A stretch of DNA of 64,000 nucleotides, from NCBI RefSeq assembly GCF_030052815.1, contig NC_079502.1:8722369-8786368 (forward strand), read 5' to 3'. The translations under genes were made by a program, and so were the position numbers. This document shows, piece by piece, positions 35,849 through 46,737 of the stretch (positions within the stretch are counted from its first letter, which is position 1; each line of letters starts with the position of its first letter). The notes beneath the pieces are model-generated. The model was not told where the DNA came from. It made no database searches and was given only the letters and a program-made list of their open reading frames with translations. The stretch comes from Hevea brasiliensis (lineage: Eukaryota; Streptophyta; Magnoliopsida; Malpighiales; Euphorbiaceae).

Positions 35849-36552
35849 TTATACTCGAGGTCGGGGTTCAGGTTTTCGTGCGAGAGATCTCCATATAGCA
35901 AACAACATTAATGGTACATAAATGAAGAGAGCAAGAAGCACAATTCCACACAGTGATCCAACTGCACTTAAAGCATATCGGCTCCCACAAGAAAGCTTGC
36001 CAACCCTTATCTGGATGACGTTAGCCATGGAAAGTGACAAAAACACAATACCAATAATAGATCCGATTGCTGACAAGTAAAGCATAATGCCTTTCAACAG
36101 CTTATGAATCCCTACCATTGCTTCATCTGGGTAAATATTGAGAAAAACCTTGAGTGTCTTAGCTACCAAGCTTGACAGGAGGAAGAAAGCAAATGATATA
36201 ACTTCATAAAGGATAAGCCTCTTAGCCACCCCTGGGTCTGCATCACACTCAGGTCGGTTTTCAAGGCTGTGTTGGCCTGGAGAGGCAAAGGACAAGCCCA
36301 CAAACACGGCTATTGTAAAGAGAGAATTAACGTTCACCAAGTCATCTAATGCTTTTTGATGAACTTCTAAGAAATCAACTTGTTTTTTCGCCTTTGTTTC
36401 CTCCCTGGAAGAGCAAAAGACAAAGAAAGACAAAAATGTTAGATTTGTTAAAAGGGTTATAACAATAGGCATGCATTTACTTGTGCATTCTTATGCTCAA
36501 AACCATGTTTTTTACGGAAATTTTCAAGAGATCGAGCTAGAGACCCATACAT
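35849..36552 (-). CDS. Plant four-transmembrane protein of unknown function (two exons)
   Basis: The best model has two exons. Exon 1 (36552-36481) encodes MYGSLARSLENFRKKHGFEH and four more residues. An 80-bp T-rich intron follows (GTAAAT donor, AG acceptor at 36401-36402). Exon 2 (36400-35849) ends at TAG, giving 207 residues. Four hydrophobic segments lie at about 51-64, 86-104, 129-153 and 168-194, with a short charged N-terminus and a basic, proline-rich C-terminus. The loop ASPGQHSLENRPECDADPGV between the first two segments looks like a family signature of plant integral membrane proteins known only as uncharacterised. An alternative acceptor four bases earlier would shift the frame. 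A single-exon reading from 36472 would start inside the intron and is less likely. The frame has no internal stops, and a decayed partial copy lies near 43736-45404. This is the only convincing host gene in the window. Confidence 0.75.
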
Positions 36553-36639
36553 AATTATTCTTCTTCTACCTAGGAAAGCTTATTGCCTCACTGTCCCATA
36601 TGAGATGGATGCAGCGTTTATATAGCTGAAGTTAGTTAA

Positions 36640-37575
36640 TTTTTCGGGTAAGTTGACATTTTAATAAACCAATAAGTTAGTCCTTGTAGTTAAAATTCTA
36701 ATTAAGTTACTATTAATTTTAATAAAAATTATCAAAATACTGTTTAACTCCATTTTCAATCTGAAAACAATTTAGTTCATTAGGTTTTATTTTATTGATA
36801 ATTCAGTTCTTGAGATTTTATTAAATCAACAACTTAATCCCTATAGTTTTAAAACAAAGCAATTTCATCTTTAACATTTTAATAAACTAAAAGTTAGACT
36901 CTCTGCCGTTAGAATTACTGTTAATTTCTCATTAAATTTAGTAAAAAAGACTAAAATATCTTTAACTTTATTTTCTATTAAAAAATTATTTAGTCTCTTA
37001 AATTTTATTTTATAAACAATTTGCATCCAGATTCATATTTTATTTTTTTTCTATCTTTTTATATATAACAATATAATATAATATATGAAAATATTATATA
37101 TATATATATATATATTATTAAAATATTAATAACATAAATAGAATTTTACAAAATTATAAGGGATTATTTATAAATAATTATAATATTTAAGGATCAATTT
37201 ATAAAATATATGGATGATTTTGTAATTAATAAAGAATTTTAAGGACTTTGAAGTAATTATCCATAATTTAATAAATATAATTTAAACTTAAAAATTTTAA
37301 TTTAATGGAATTCATATTTTAAAAAATATAGGGACTATATTGTTAATGAAACAAAAACTTAAAGATTAAATTGTTAATAAAATAAAACCTTAAGAGCTAA
37401 ATTGTTTTCAGATTGAAAATAAAATTAGGGACATTTTGAAATTAATAATAATTTAATTGAAATTTTAATGGTAATAACTAATTTATAGACTTATTAAAAT
37501 GTTAAGGGCTAAATTATTTAATTTTAAAATTATAATGACTAAATTATAAGTTTAATTAAATTTTAAAAACTAAAG
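36640..37575. repeat. Long fold-back (inverted repeat) element
   Basis: The left arm contains ATTTTCAATCTGAAAACAAT followed by AGGTTTTATTTTATT (around 36750-36800). The right arm contains the inverse near 37375-37430 (AATAAAATAAAACC, then AACTAAATTGTTTTCAGATT). The centre, near 37080-37120, is a TA-rich run. Arms of roughly 300 bp around an A+T centre suggest a fold-back or Mutator-like non-autonomous transposon. Exact ends and a target duplication were not resolved. Confidence 0.55.
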
Positions 37576-37599
37576 TATAGTTTTAAAAAAATGATGATA

Positions 37600-38115
37600 G
37601 AAAATTCTAGGGTCTCTTTTTGACTGGTCAAAGGAACAAAATAAAGAGAGAAAAAAAGAAAGTCGGAGCATAGGGAAAAAAAAGAAAAAAAAAAAGTTAG
37701 AGCGAGGATGAATTATGGTGTTGCAAGTGCACCTGCAACAAATTAAAATTCATAAATAATCGGGAAATGGGTATGTAATTGGATAATTAAATTGAATTAT
37801 GAATTTATGTTTTTTATTTGATTTTAGTGAATGTTTTTCTAGCAGTTGATTCTAGTTTATTGACAAGCATATTGCTATGAACGTTAAAAAATAATAGTTT
37901 TGCATTTTGCGAATTTATAATTGGAAATAGTTGTTCTCAATTTCTTAATTGTAATAATCTTAAAAATAATGAAAAATTCTGGATTCTCTTTTGGGTGAAA
38001 GGAACAAAAGGAAAAGAAAAATAAAAAAGAAAGAAAGAGAGAGATAGACACAGGGAAAAAAAAGTTAGGGAGAAGAATGAATTAATTATGGTGTCACAAG
38101 AAAATTCAGAAATAA
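37600..38115. repeat. Direct duplication of a GA-rich block
   Basis: A block of about 140 bp beginning GGTCTCTTTTTGACTGGTCA at 37610 recurs diverged from about 37978 (GGATTCTCTTTTGGGTGAAA). Each copy contains purine-rich AAAGAGAGAAAAAAAG text and GAATTAATTATGGTGT or similar. An inverted relative lies near 41575-41655. Confidence 0.5.
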
Positions 38116-38520
38116 TAGTGAAATTAGCATATAATTGAATAATTAAATTGATTGTGATTTTACAATTTCTTTTTAAATTGGAATTAATAACATTATACAT
38201 CATAAATTTTTTCATAAGAAAAAAAAAATAAACATAAAAAATTAAAAATTTCTACTTAGAAATGGTTTTAATAAAGGAGAATAATATTTTTTGAATATTA
38301 ATTAGTTATTTTTTATTTTGGACGATTAGAAAACCTTTTTACAAAACTGTTCTTCCAAAAACTTGCTACATCTATAGTCCATAATAGGTTTAAATCACTA
38401 AATATTAATAGAGAAATAGGTTGCAATATCAAACTCCATTAATGGAAGATAATTACTTGTACATGAAGATCAAAAGTTTCTAGTTAAAAGAAGTCAACGA
38501 TCTATGCTGTAATTTAAAAG

Positions 38521-39783
38521 AGTTATTTGCCAAAAAAACTCATTAATTTTCTAATTTTTGTAATTAAACTCTAATATTTGTATAATTGTCAATTAAATCC
38601 TCATGTTTGATTGATGTATCAAATTGACCTAACTGTCAATAAACTATTAGTATAGTTAATAGGAATTCCACGTCAGCTGTTATATCATTATTAAAGAAGT
38701 CACATCAAAAATCCCAAATCATATTTAATTGTCAAAAAAATCATAAAATTTGCTAATTTTTATAATTAAACCCTAAAATTTATATAATTATAAATTAAAC
38801 CTCCACGTTTAATTAATATCTCAAATTAATTTAACCGTCAATAAACCATTAGAATGTGGTGCTTAGCAAGTAATTGTAATAGCTTTTATTTTAACTATTT
38901 TGGTTGGGAGTTGTACTTTATAAGTTTGTTGATAATTGATATTAATGAGCAATTGATTTTGGGAAATGACTGTTCTTTCTTTTATTAGTTTGATCTATCT
39001 TGCAATGGCTGGGAGAAGATGCTATTTACGCATTTATTTCTGCAAAAAAATACTCTTAAGAAAAAAAAGTTATAAAATTGAATGAGATTTACAATAAAAT
39101 TACTGAAAAATGGTTGTAGTTTAATGAAAAGTGTAATCAAAATAATACCCTGATTAATTATATGTTAAGCAAAGTTGAAATATTGATAAAGACAAAATTT
39201 TTTTTTTTAAAGGATGAAATAGTTTATCTAAAAAAAGAGTTGACTGTGCAGAGAAGGAAGAATTTAATTTTATTTTATTTTGCTCTGTTTTTAAGGTTGT
39301 ACTATGTTATTGTGCATATATATAGTAACAGTGAACAAGTTTTATTAATGTTAGTTTGAATGTGTATGTTGATTAAAATAGAACAAGATAATTTTATCTA
39401 CAGAAAAAATTTAGATTGTAATTTCTGATTTGTTAAAGTATACTAATAATTTATTAAAGGTCGGATCAATTTGAAACATTAATAAAACGTAAGAGTTTAA
39501 TTGATAATTGTGCAAAATTTAGAGTTTAATTGTGAAAATTGATGAATTTCATGATTTTTTTTTAGCAATTAACACAAATTTGGGATTTATGATGTAGCTT
39601 TTTCAATAACAATATGACAGCTGACGTAGAAATTTATGAAGTATATTAACAGTTTTTTGTACGGTCAGATTAATTTAAGAAATTAATTAAACGTGAGAAT
39701 TTACTTGATAATTATATAAGTTTCAGGATTTAATTACAAAAATTGCCAAACTTTAGAATTTTTTTTAGGTTAATTTAGCAATT
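38521..39783. repeat. Fold-back element with about 340-bp arms
   Basis: The left arm (about 38521-38860) and right arm (about 39440-39783) are inverted copies. For example TTGTAATTAAACTCTAATATTTG and TCAATTAAATCCTCATGTTTG on the left pair with CGTAAGAGTTTAATTGATAA and AAAATTTAGAGTTTAATTGT on the right. Each arm is itself a diverged tandem duplication of about 200 bp. The centre (about 38861-39439) has no coding potential. This architecture fits a non-autonomous Mutator-like or fold-back transposon. No target duplication could be fixed. Confidence 0.6.
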
Positions 39784-40266
39784 AACCCTATTTTAGACTG
39801 TCAAAGAGTCCATGAAATGCAGTGAAAAATGAATAAAACCCTACTAATGAGGAAAAATATGATCCCCGTAAGGTGGAGTAAGATTATAATATTCAGGAGA
39901 GAACTTCAAATCATTTCATATATAATGGATGCAAATCTCACAGAATAAACTTTACTCCAAAAGAATACAAATATAAAAATTTATTAAAGAAAATAATAAA
40001 AATAACAAAAAATTTAAAAAAAAATTGATATAAGGATAGGTACTAACGAGAAATTCATTGGTGACCCCGAAATAGGATAGAGGAAAGGAGAAATAATGAG
40101 AAAGATGGAAGAGAAAAATGAGTCACTTTATCGATTTTTCAAAGTTAAAGGCGGTTATGTTTATCAATAAACTAAAATTAACTATGAGAAAATTAATACC
40201 CATTAATATCAAAATAAAAAAAAAATATAAATTGATAGCCCAAATAACATTCTATTTTATAACTCA

Positions 40267-40934
40267 TTTCACCATTATTAATGAATTTTAATTCTTTATT
40301 GCTATGTTTAAATATCAAATTTTAAAATAAAATATTTGAATTAAATTTTAATATAAATTATTAATGAATTATAGATTTTGGGCTTGTTTAATTTAGCTTT
40401 AGTTATAGTCGATATACAGTTAATATCTTATAGCTGATACATATATTTTAAACATTTGGTAAAATTATATTTAACTATTATTATTATATTTCACCATTAT
40501 TTATGAATTTTAATTCTTTATTGCTATGTTTAAATATCAAATTTTAAAATAAAATATTTGAATTAAATTTTAATATAAATTATTAATGAATTATAGATTT
40601 TGGGCTTGTTTAATTTAGCTTTAGTTATAGTCGATATACGATTAATATCTTATAGCTGATACATATATTTTAAACATTTGGTAAAATTATATTTAACTAT
40701 TATTATTATATTTCACCATTATTTATGAATTTTAATTCTTTATTGCTATGTTTAAATATCAAATTTTAAAATAAAATATTTAAATTAAATTTTAATATAA
40801 ATTATTAATGAATTATAGATTTTGGGCTTGTTTAATTTAGCTTTAGTTATAGCCGATATATAGTTAATATCTGATAATTGATATATATATATTTTAAACG
40901 TTTAGTAAAACTATATTTAACTATTATTATTATA
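40267..40934. repeat. Tandem repeat, three copies of 222 bp
   Basis: Copies begin with TTTCACCATTATT at 40267, 40489 and 40711, an exact 222-bp period. They are nearly identical: a few substitutions, and a small TA insertion in the third. Each contains TTTTGGGCTTGTTTAATTTAGC. The high identity implies a recent duplication or ongoing homogenisation. Confidence 0.95.
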
Positions 40935-41818
40935 TATAAAATGACTAATAAATGCATAAATGAAAAATATATAATCTTTAAAAAGTAAAATTAATTTTTT
41001 TTATGTATATTCATATTTATAAGAATGAACATTACGATTAATTTAATTATAATTTTTATATTTATCTTTTTTTATAATTTTAAATAAATTAGTGATGTAA
41101 AAAGGTTATTTGAAAAATTCATAATTAATAAAATTTAAAAGAGGAATAGAGTCTATATAAAAAAATAAAATAAAATAACTATTAGCTGATAAGAAAAAAT
41201 TCTAAAAACAAGGCTGAAGGAATCAGTAGTTGATCAATACTAGAATCAACAGTTGATTGATATCAGAATCAACTATCAGCAGCAACATATTCATAAATTT
41301 TACCTAACACGTAACTATTGGATGCGAAATAGCTATTAACTATTCCAAAATGTTAAACCAAATATCATTTTTAAGTAACACCATTTTACTTATTATAAAT
41401 TTTTAAATGAATTTTAAATAACACAATTTTATAAATTATTTTATATTTACACTCTCAAATAAAATATTCTCCACATTTATAACTTTAATAATTTAAAAAA
41501 TCTATAATTTTAATAAATTCAAATCTCATATTTTAAATTTTCTATCAAATAAAAGTGCATGCAGCACCGTAGCTCTCTATTTTCCCGTGTCCCTCTCTTT
41601 TTTTTTTTTTTTTTTTTCTTTGACCCGTCAAAAGATTTTTTTTTTTTAAAGGGTGTTACATGATACAATTAGTACAAGTATTAGAGGGAGGTCAAAAGAA
41701 TGAATATGGTAAGACTACATTCAGTAAAATGCAATAGAGTGTATATTGCATATTATCAAATATAGTCGAAGTTTAAATTCTCGAATTCTAAGCATGATAT
41801 ATTTGGTGAAGGTTGTGA

Positions 41819-41820
<2 letters not shown>

Positions 41821-41849
<29 letters not shown>
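41821..41849. repeat. (AAT)n microsatellite
   Basis: About nine uninterrupted AAT units. Confidence 0.9.
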
Positions 41850-41850
<1 letters not shown>

Positions 41851-41859
41851 AACACAAGT

Positions 41860-42200
41860 ATTAGAGACAAATTTAACGATGATCAAAATTATATCGTAAA
41901 AATATTAATTAGTGATGAATTAGCAACTGATTCGTCGCTGATACTTCAATAACCCATCATAATACTTTAGCGATGAAGGTTTCAGCAACAGGATAAAATC
42001 CGTCGCCGAAAGTCAAATTTTGCAATTAGTTACAGATTAGCGATGAATTATGGTTGTCGTTGAAAACCTCGTCGCTAATGAGTTTCAGTGATCAATTAGG
42101 GATGGATCTGTCGTTCATCCGTCACTAACCTATATTTTTGCCACAAATTTAGCGACAATCCTTTAATCTATCACTGAACCCGGCCTGTTTTTTGTAGTAT
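41860..42200. mobile_element. CACTA-like transposon end
   Basis: Many copies of TTAGCGATGA and its inverse GTCGCTAA in both orientations fill the segment, which closes at GGCCTGTTTTTTGTAGTATA. Read in reverse that end is TACTACAAAAAACAGGCC, close to the CACTACAAAAAA termini of plant CACTA elements. No partner end or transposase was found. Confidence 0.5.
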
Positions 42201-42209
42201 ATTATGAAA

Positions 42210-43150
42210 CAATTTCCTCGCAGATGGCTTTTAGCATAAGAGAAATCTTTGGTGCAGATTTCAAAGCTCAATTATATTGACAGTTTACAAATATCGTAAG
42301 AGGAATTGAAACTTTGGACTGCATCTTTATACATCTGAAATACATTTTTACTGGGAAGGAAATGATTTGGGAAACCCTCAAAGAAATTGGAGAGAGTAAT
42401 TCTGGGAATATCAATTGCAGTAGCTTCATTTAGCTATTAGTTCAGCGCAAATTCTTGTGTGCTTTCCGTACATGTGCACTCTCACACACAAAGAGGTGGA
42501 CCCATTCTCCTAAATTGAAGAAGTAATTAATTTTTTGTGACTACCTAATGTATTATTTTTTAGTATATCGGGTGTATGTAATAATTTGCCCTATCGTCTT
42601 TTCACTGTATGGTTTTTTTGGGATGCTATTAGTTGTTGCCTTCTACTATTTTCCCTCTAATTCTTAGATGATTTATGTTAGAGATATAAACTATTCTTGG
42701 AGCCTTAATCTAAACATGTTCACCTTATACTGAAATATTTAATTAATAAATGAGAGTTGGATGACCTTTTGGTCTAAAAAATCTGATACCATAATAAGAA
42801 ATCTCTCAACTTACAAGTTTAAGCTTATTGATGGGAGTTTTAAAAATAGTTTTATATCTTAACAACATTTATCACTATAATTATTCTACAACAATGAAAA
42901 GACATCTTAAGGCTCTTGTTGGCATCGAGTAGCTTTTGGGTGTAATTGGGTTTGCCTGTTAGCATCAAATAGCCTCCGCTTCCATCCTATTGGCTTTTTC
43001 AATATTTCCAACAATAATTGCATGGTTAAAAAAAAAAAACTGATTAATTTGGTTAAAAATTTTATATAATAAAATTTTGCCTTATATATAAAAAAAAAAA
43101 ACTGGACCAAGTTGCCATGACCCATGGGCATATGATTTTGTTCATTTTGA
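42210..43150. other. Intergenic DNA without recognised features
   Basis: A+T-rich sequence with poly(A) and poly(T) stretches (43027-43040, 43090-43101). No gene, RNA or paired repeat was recognised. Confidence 0.5.
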
Positions 43151-43735
43151 CTTACAAGAAAGGGAAGAGAATTGAAATTTTTATTGTAAAAGTATCAAAA
43201 CAATTTAGTATAGGCCACTCAATTAAGACTCGATTCATAGGCCTCCCCACAGAAATCGACGTAGGGTGATTTATGTTAGGTAGAAAAAAACTGACAGAGA
43301 TACAAAACGCCATGAAAACAAAACCATAACAGCTGTATACAAAATAAACACAAAACAAAGCAGTAGTAAAGCAGAGGCGCTTAGCAGGCTGAGGCAACAA
43401 GCACGACTTGGGCAGCAAACCAAAACGAGCACCAGAAGCATAGATTCCGAAAATCAAACATGAAATGCCAAATTACTAAACGCAAGTCACAAAGAAGAGC
43501 AGCAAAGCAGAGACGAGGCTCTAAAATTAAACTTCCAAATAAGAAATCAGACTAGAGAAACCAAGCCATAACTCAATCCTTGAACTCCAAGACATCAGGC
43601 ACGTGTCGCAATCCTTAAAACCACAGCCAGGTAGGAGAGAAACAAGTTCAGAAAAATCCAAAAAAAAAAAAAAATCCTCCGATTATTAAACCCGTTCTTC
43701 ACAAGGGAGCTGCCATTGAATTCCCTTCCCTCAGA
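43151..43735 (-). mobile_element. Possible LINE-derived 3' region
   Basis: On the minus strand the segment is T-rich and G-containing, with several broken frames and an AATAAAAATTTC near its 3' end, resembling LINE 3' untranslated DNA. No tail or target duplication could be defined. It might instead be the decayed 3' flank of the adjacent pseudogene. Confidence 0.3.
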
Positions 43736-43770
43736 AATGCTTGAGGTTGTGGTTCAGGTTTTCGATTAAG

Positions 43771-44903
43771 CAGAGGTGAAACTTGAAAATTTTTGTTGGG
43801 GGCCTAACTAAGGTTGTATATTTGATTAACTGAACTAAATTTTTTTATTAATTCTAAAATGCTAACCAAAACAAACTGAAATTGAGAAAAATCGAATTTA
43901 ATCAAAATTAAAAATATTCATTGGTTATTGATTATAATTGAATTAACGGAAAAAATATAATATCTATTTTATATTATTAATTAATTAAATATTCATAAAA
44001 ATATATTTATAATATTTTTTATTTGGAAGAAATAATAAATGTGATTTATTATTAATAGAAGAATAAATAATAAATTAAATAGTATTAATAAAATCATAAA
44101 AAATTAGTCAATATCAAATTATTATGCTAAATGCTTGCATAAAATTTATAGATCCAAAAACTAAAAAATAAATATAAACATTTAATGGCTAGAATATATG
44201 GCATAATAATATAAGAATAAAAAACTAATAATCATTAAAATTCAAGATAAAAAAATTATAGATTAATAAAACAATAAAGTAAATTTATGAGACAGAAATA
44301 AATGTATATTTATTGTAATCAATCTAAAATTTACAAAAAAGTTAATACAACTAATTTTTTTTTTCTACTTGTACAGATATACGCAAAGTAATTTTTAAAT
44401 TTGACTGATATAAATGATATAAAGCTAAATGAGAGGTAAGACCAAGAAAATTTTTATATTATACCCATGGAAGAGGGAGAACAAAAATATAAATTGAAAA
44501 AGTCTCATGTGATTTGAGATTATATGATAGAAAAACTATTATTGCATTGACTTGTGTTTAATTTTTAAATAACAAAATATAATTTTTAAATATAAAATGT
44601 TTGAATAATTAATTTTTAATTGAATTTTTGTACTCATTTAATGACAACAAAGTAATTTGATGCTTGAAGTTAAATCATAATAAATAAATTATAAATGATT
44701 GGGGACTAATAGAAAATTTGAGGAGCCAACTAATAAAAAATTAAAATTCATTCACTTATTGAAGATTTTTTTATAAATATTTAGAGGGGCAATAGAAAAT
44801 TTTGAGACTAATTAAAATAATTAATTTTCAATACACCTATTAAAAAATTTATGATAATGTTTAGGGGGCCAAGGCTCACCCTTGCCCCCTGCTGCCACCT
44901 CTG
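43771..44903. mobile_element. Non-autonomous hAT-like element, 1,133 bp
   Basis: The termini CAGAGGTG (left) and CACCTCTG (right) are perfect 8-bp inverted repeats. Flanking 8-mers CGATTAAG (43763-43770) and CGATTGAG (44904-44911) match at 7 of 8, a hAT-type target duplication. The interior is A+T-rich without coding potential. It splits the pseudogene, whose two halves rejoin when the element is ignored. Confidence 0.85.
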
Positions 44904-45011
44904 CGATTGAGATATCTCCGTATATATAGCATAAACATGAAATTAAGACACACAAATAAAGAGATCAAGAAGAGAATTCCACAAAGTGATCCAACTGCAT
45001 TTAAAATAAAG

Positions 45012-45380
45012 CAGGGGTGGAGTTAGAAATTTATCTTTGAGTAAAAAATAAATACTAAAATAAATAAATGAAATCTTGATAAAAATATAAGTATAAATAA
45101 TTAAGATATCAAAAATAAATAATATAAAAAATATAAATGAAATTTATATAAAAAAGCAATGGTTAAAATAAAAATAAAAATACTAAACAGGCAAATAATA
45201 ATTTTTTTTTTCTTTTTAAAAGATACACTAAAATGTATAAATAAAATTTTAATTTTAAAAATTTTAAGAGGGACAAACAGTAATTTTTAAAAATAATATA
45301 CTAAACTTTAGGGTAAATTTTTAATTTAAAAACTTCGAGGGGTGGAGGCCTCCCCAAAGCTTAAGGTAGCTTTACCCCTA
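45012..45380. mobile_element. Small hAT-like element, 369 bp
   Basis: Begins CAGGGGTGGAGTTA and ends TAGCTTTACCCCTA, an imperfect inverted pair. TTTAAAA occurs at 45000-45006 and TTTAAAAG at 45381-45388. The five bases between the left TTTAAAA and the element make the exact boundary uncertain. Non-coding. Confidence 0.6.
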
Positions 45381-45612
45381 TTTAAAAGCAAATTAGCTCA
45401 AGGTAGTTCTAGATGACATGTATTTACATGAGTTTGCTACAAAGATTATATATATAGAAAAAAAGCAACTCAAAAACTACTTCTCTAACTTCTCTAACTG
45501 CTTAACAACCCACTGTCAGCTTAGCTAACAAACTAACTACTTCCCTTTCCAGCTCAACTAACAGACTAACTACTTTCCTGTCATAAATTAATATTTTTCA
45601 TCCCCCTTAAGA

Positions 45613-46737
45613 TGGAGATGGGTTGAGATTAACCAATCCCATTTTCAGAGGTGAATCAATAAAAGAAAATTTTCGGGTTCAATTGACTTCCTATTAGTAA
45701 AAGATTAAGTCTTTACTACACTTGGATATATACACCCAAATAATTAATAGATGACATATTAGCTAAAATCATAGTATGTTTCATTAAGAAAGAGGGTTTA
45801 ATACTCAATTTATGAAGGGTCAACATAAATAAATATATATAGAAAGAGGGTCAATTGACTCCTCTTTTATTGTGCTTGCATCTGCCATTACCCATCTTGG
45901 ATAAGAAATAAAGGAAGATGTGGCAAGTTAATGGCTTTGTAAACACATAAGCAAGTTAGAATTTAGCTGAGACATGTATGGTTTGAATGAATCCTTTAGG
46001 AACTTGCTATCTAACCACATGACAGTCAATGTCTAGGTGTTTTCTCCTTTCATAGAAAACATGATTTTCTGAGATATGGACTGCTGCTTTGTTGTCACAC
46101 TTAAGTTATATAGGCAAAGGAATATGGAGCTTGAAATCATTGAAAAGATAATGGATCCATTGTAACTCATGAACTGTTGAAGCCATGCTTTTGTACTATG
46201 CTTCAGTTGAGGATTTATTGATGGTTGACTATTTCTTTAATTCCATGAAATGAGAGCAAGTCCAATGAAAATACAGTATCCTGTTAAGGATTTTCAAGTG
46301 ATAGGACATATTGCCCAATCAGCAATATAAAAGGCTTGAAAGGAGTAGTCATTTTGAGATGAGAAGAATAAGCCTTTTGCAAGTGATCCTTTTAAGTATT
46401 TAAGTAAATGACCATAGCCTGCCAGTGAGGTTTTCTTAGTATTTGAAGGAACTGACTCAATGTGTACTACATAAGTGAAATATAGCCTAGTAAGGTTCAG
46501 ATACAAGAGTTTTCCCACCACTCTTTTTATTTCTCTTATACTAGAAGTGGATCACCTATATTAGTATCTAACTTAACACTTTTGCTCATAGGATAGTCTG
46601 TAGGCTTTGCATTAAGATATCCAATATATATTTCCTTTAACTAAGGAACAAATCAGCATCTAATCTTGCCAATTCCACTCCTAAAAAATATTTTGCATAC
46701 CCTAGGTCTTTTATTGTATAAGCTTCATGCAGGAAAG
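45613..46737 (-). pseudogene. Copia reverse transcriptase C-terminus and RNase H
   Basis: DLGYAKYFLGVELARLDADLF and, at 46294-46521, VGKLLYLNLTRLYFTYVV with HLLKYLKGSLAKGLFFSS match the C-terminal part of Copia reverse transcriptase. Downstream, around 45850-46240, the RNase H residues [40 protein letters not shown] and FTKPL are readable despite stops. The RNase H ends shortly before the polypurine tract, the normal Copia order. Confidence 0.85.

Larger units (their letters stand above)
43736..45404 (-). pseudogene. Partial copy of the four-transmembrane gene, split by two hAT-like insertions
   Basis: Three short pieces align to the 3' coding end of the gene at 35849-36552: 43740-43770 (compare GGGGTTCAGGTTTTCG near the stop codon), 44904-45006 (AATTCCACAAAGTGATCCAAC, nearly identical to the gene's AATTCCACACAGTGATCCAAC) and a weak continuation at 45389-45404. 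The gaps are filled by the insertions at 43771-44903 and 45012-45380. Only the last 45 or so codons are represented. The copy is interrupted and substituted, hence non-functional. Confidence 0.8.

Noticed and set aside
35849..36472. Single-exon reading of the membrane-protein gene starting MPIVITLLTN
   Set aside because: The first 22 codons lie in a T-rich stretch bounded by a GT donor and AG acceptors, and a better upstream exon with an ATG exists at 36481-36552.
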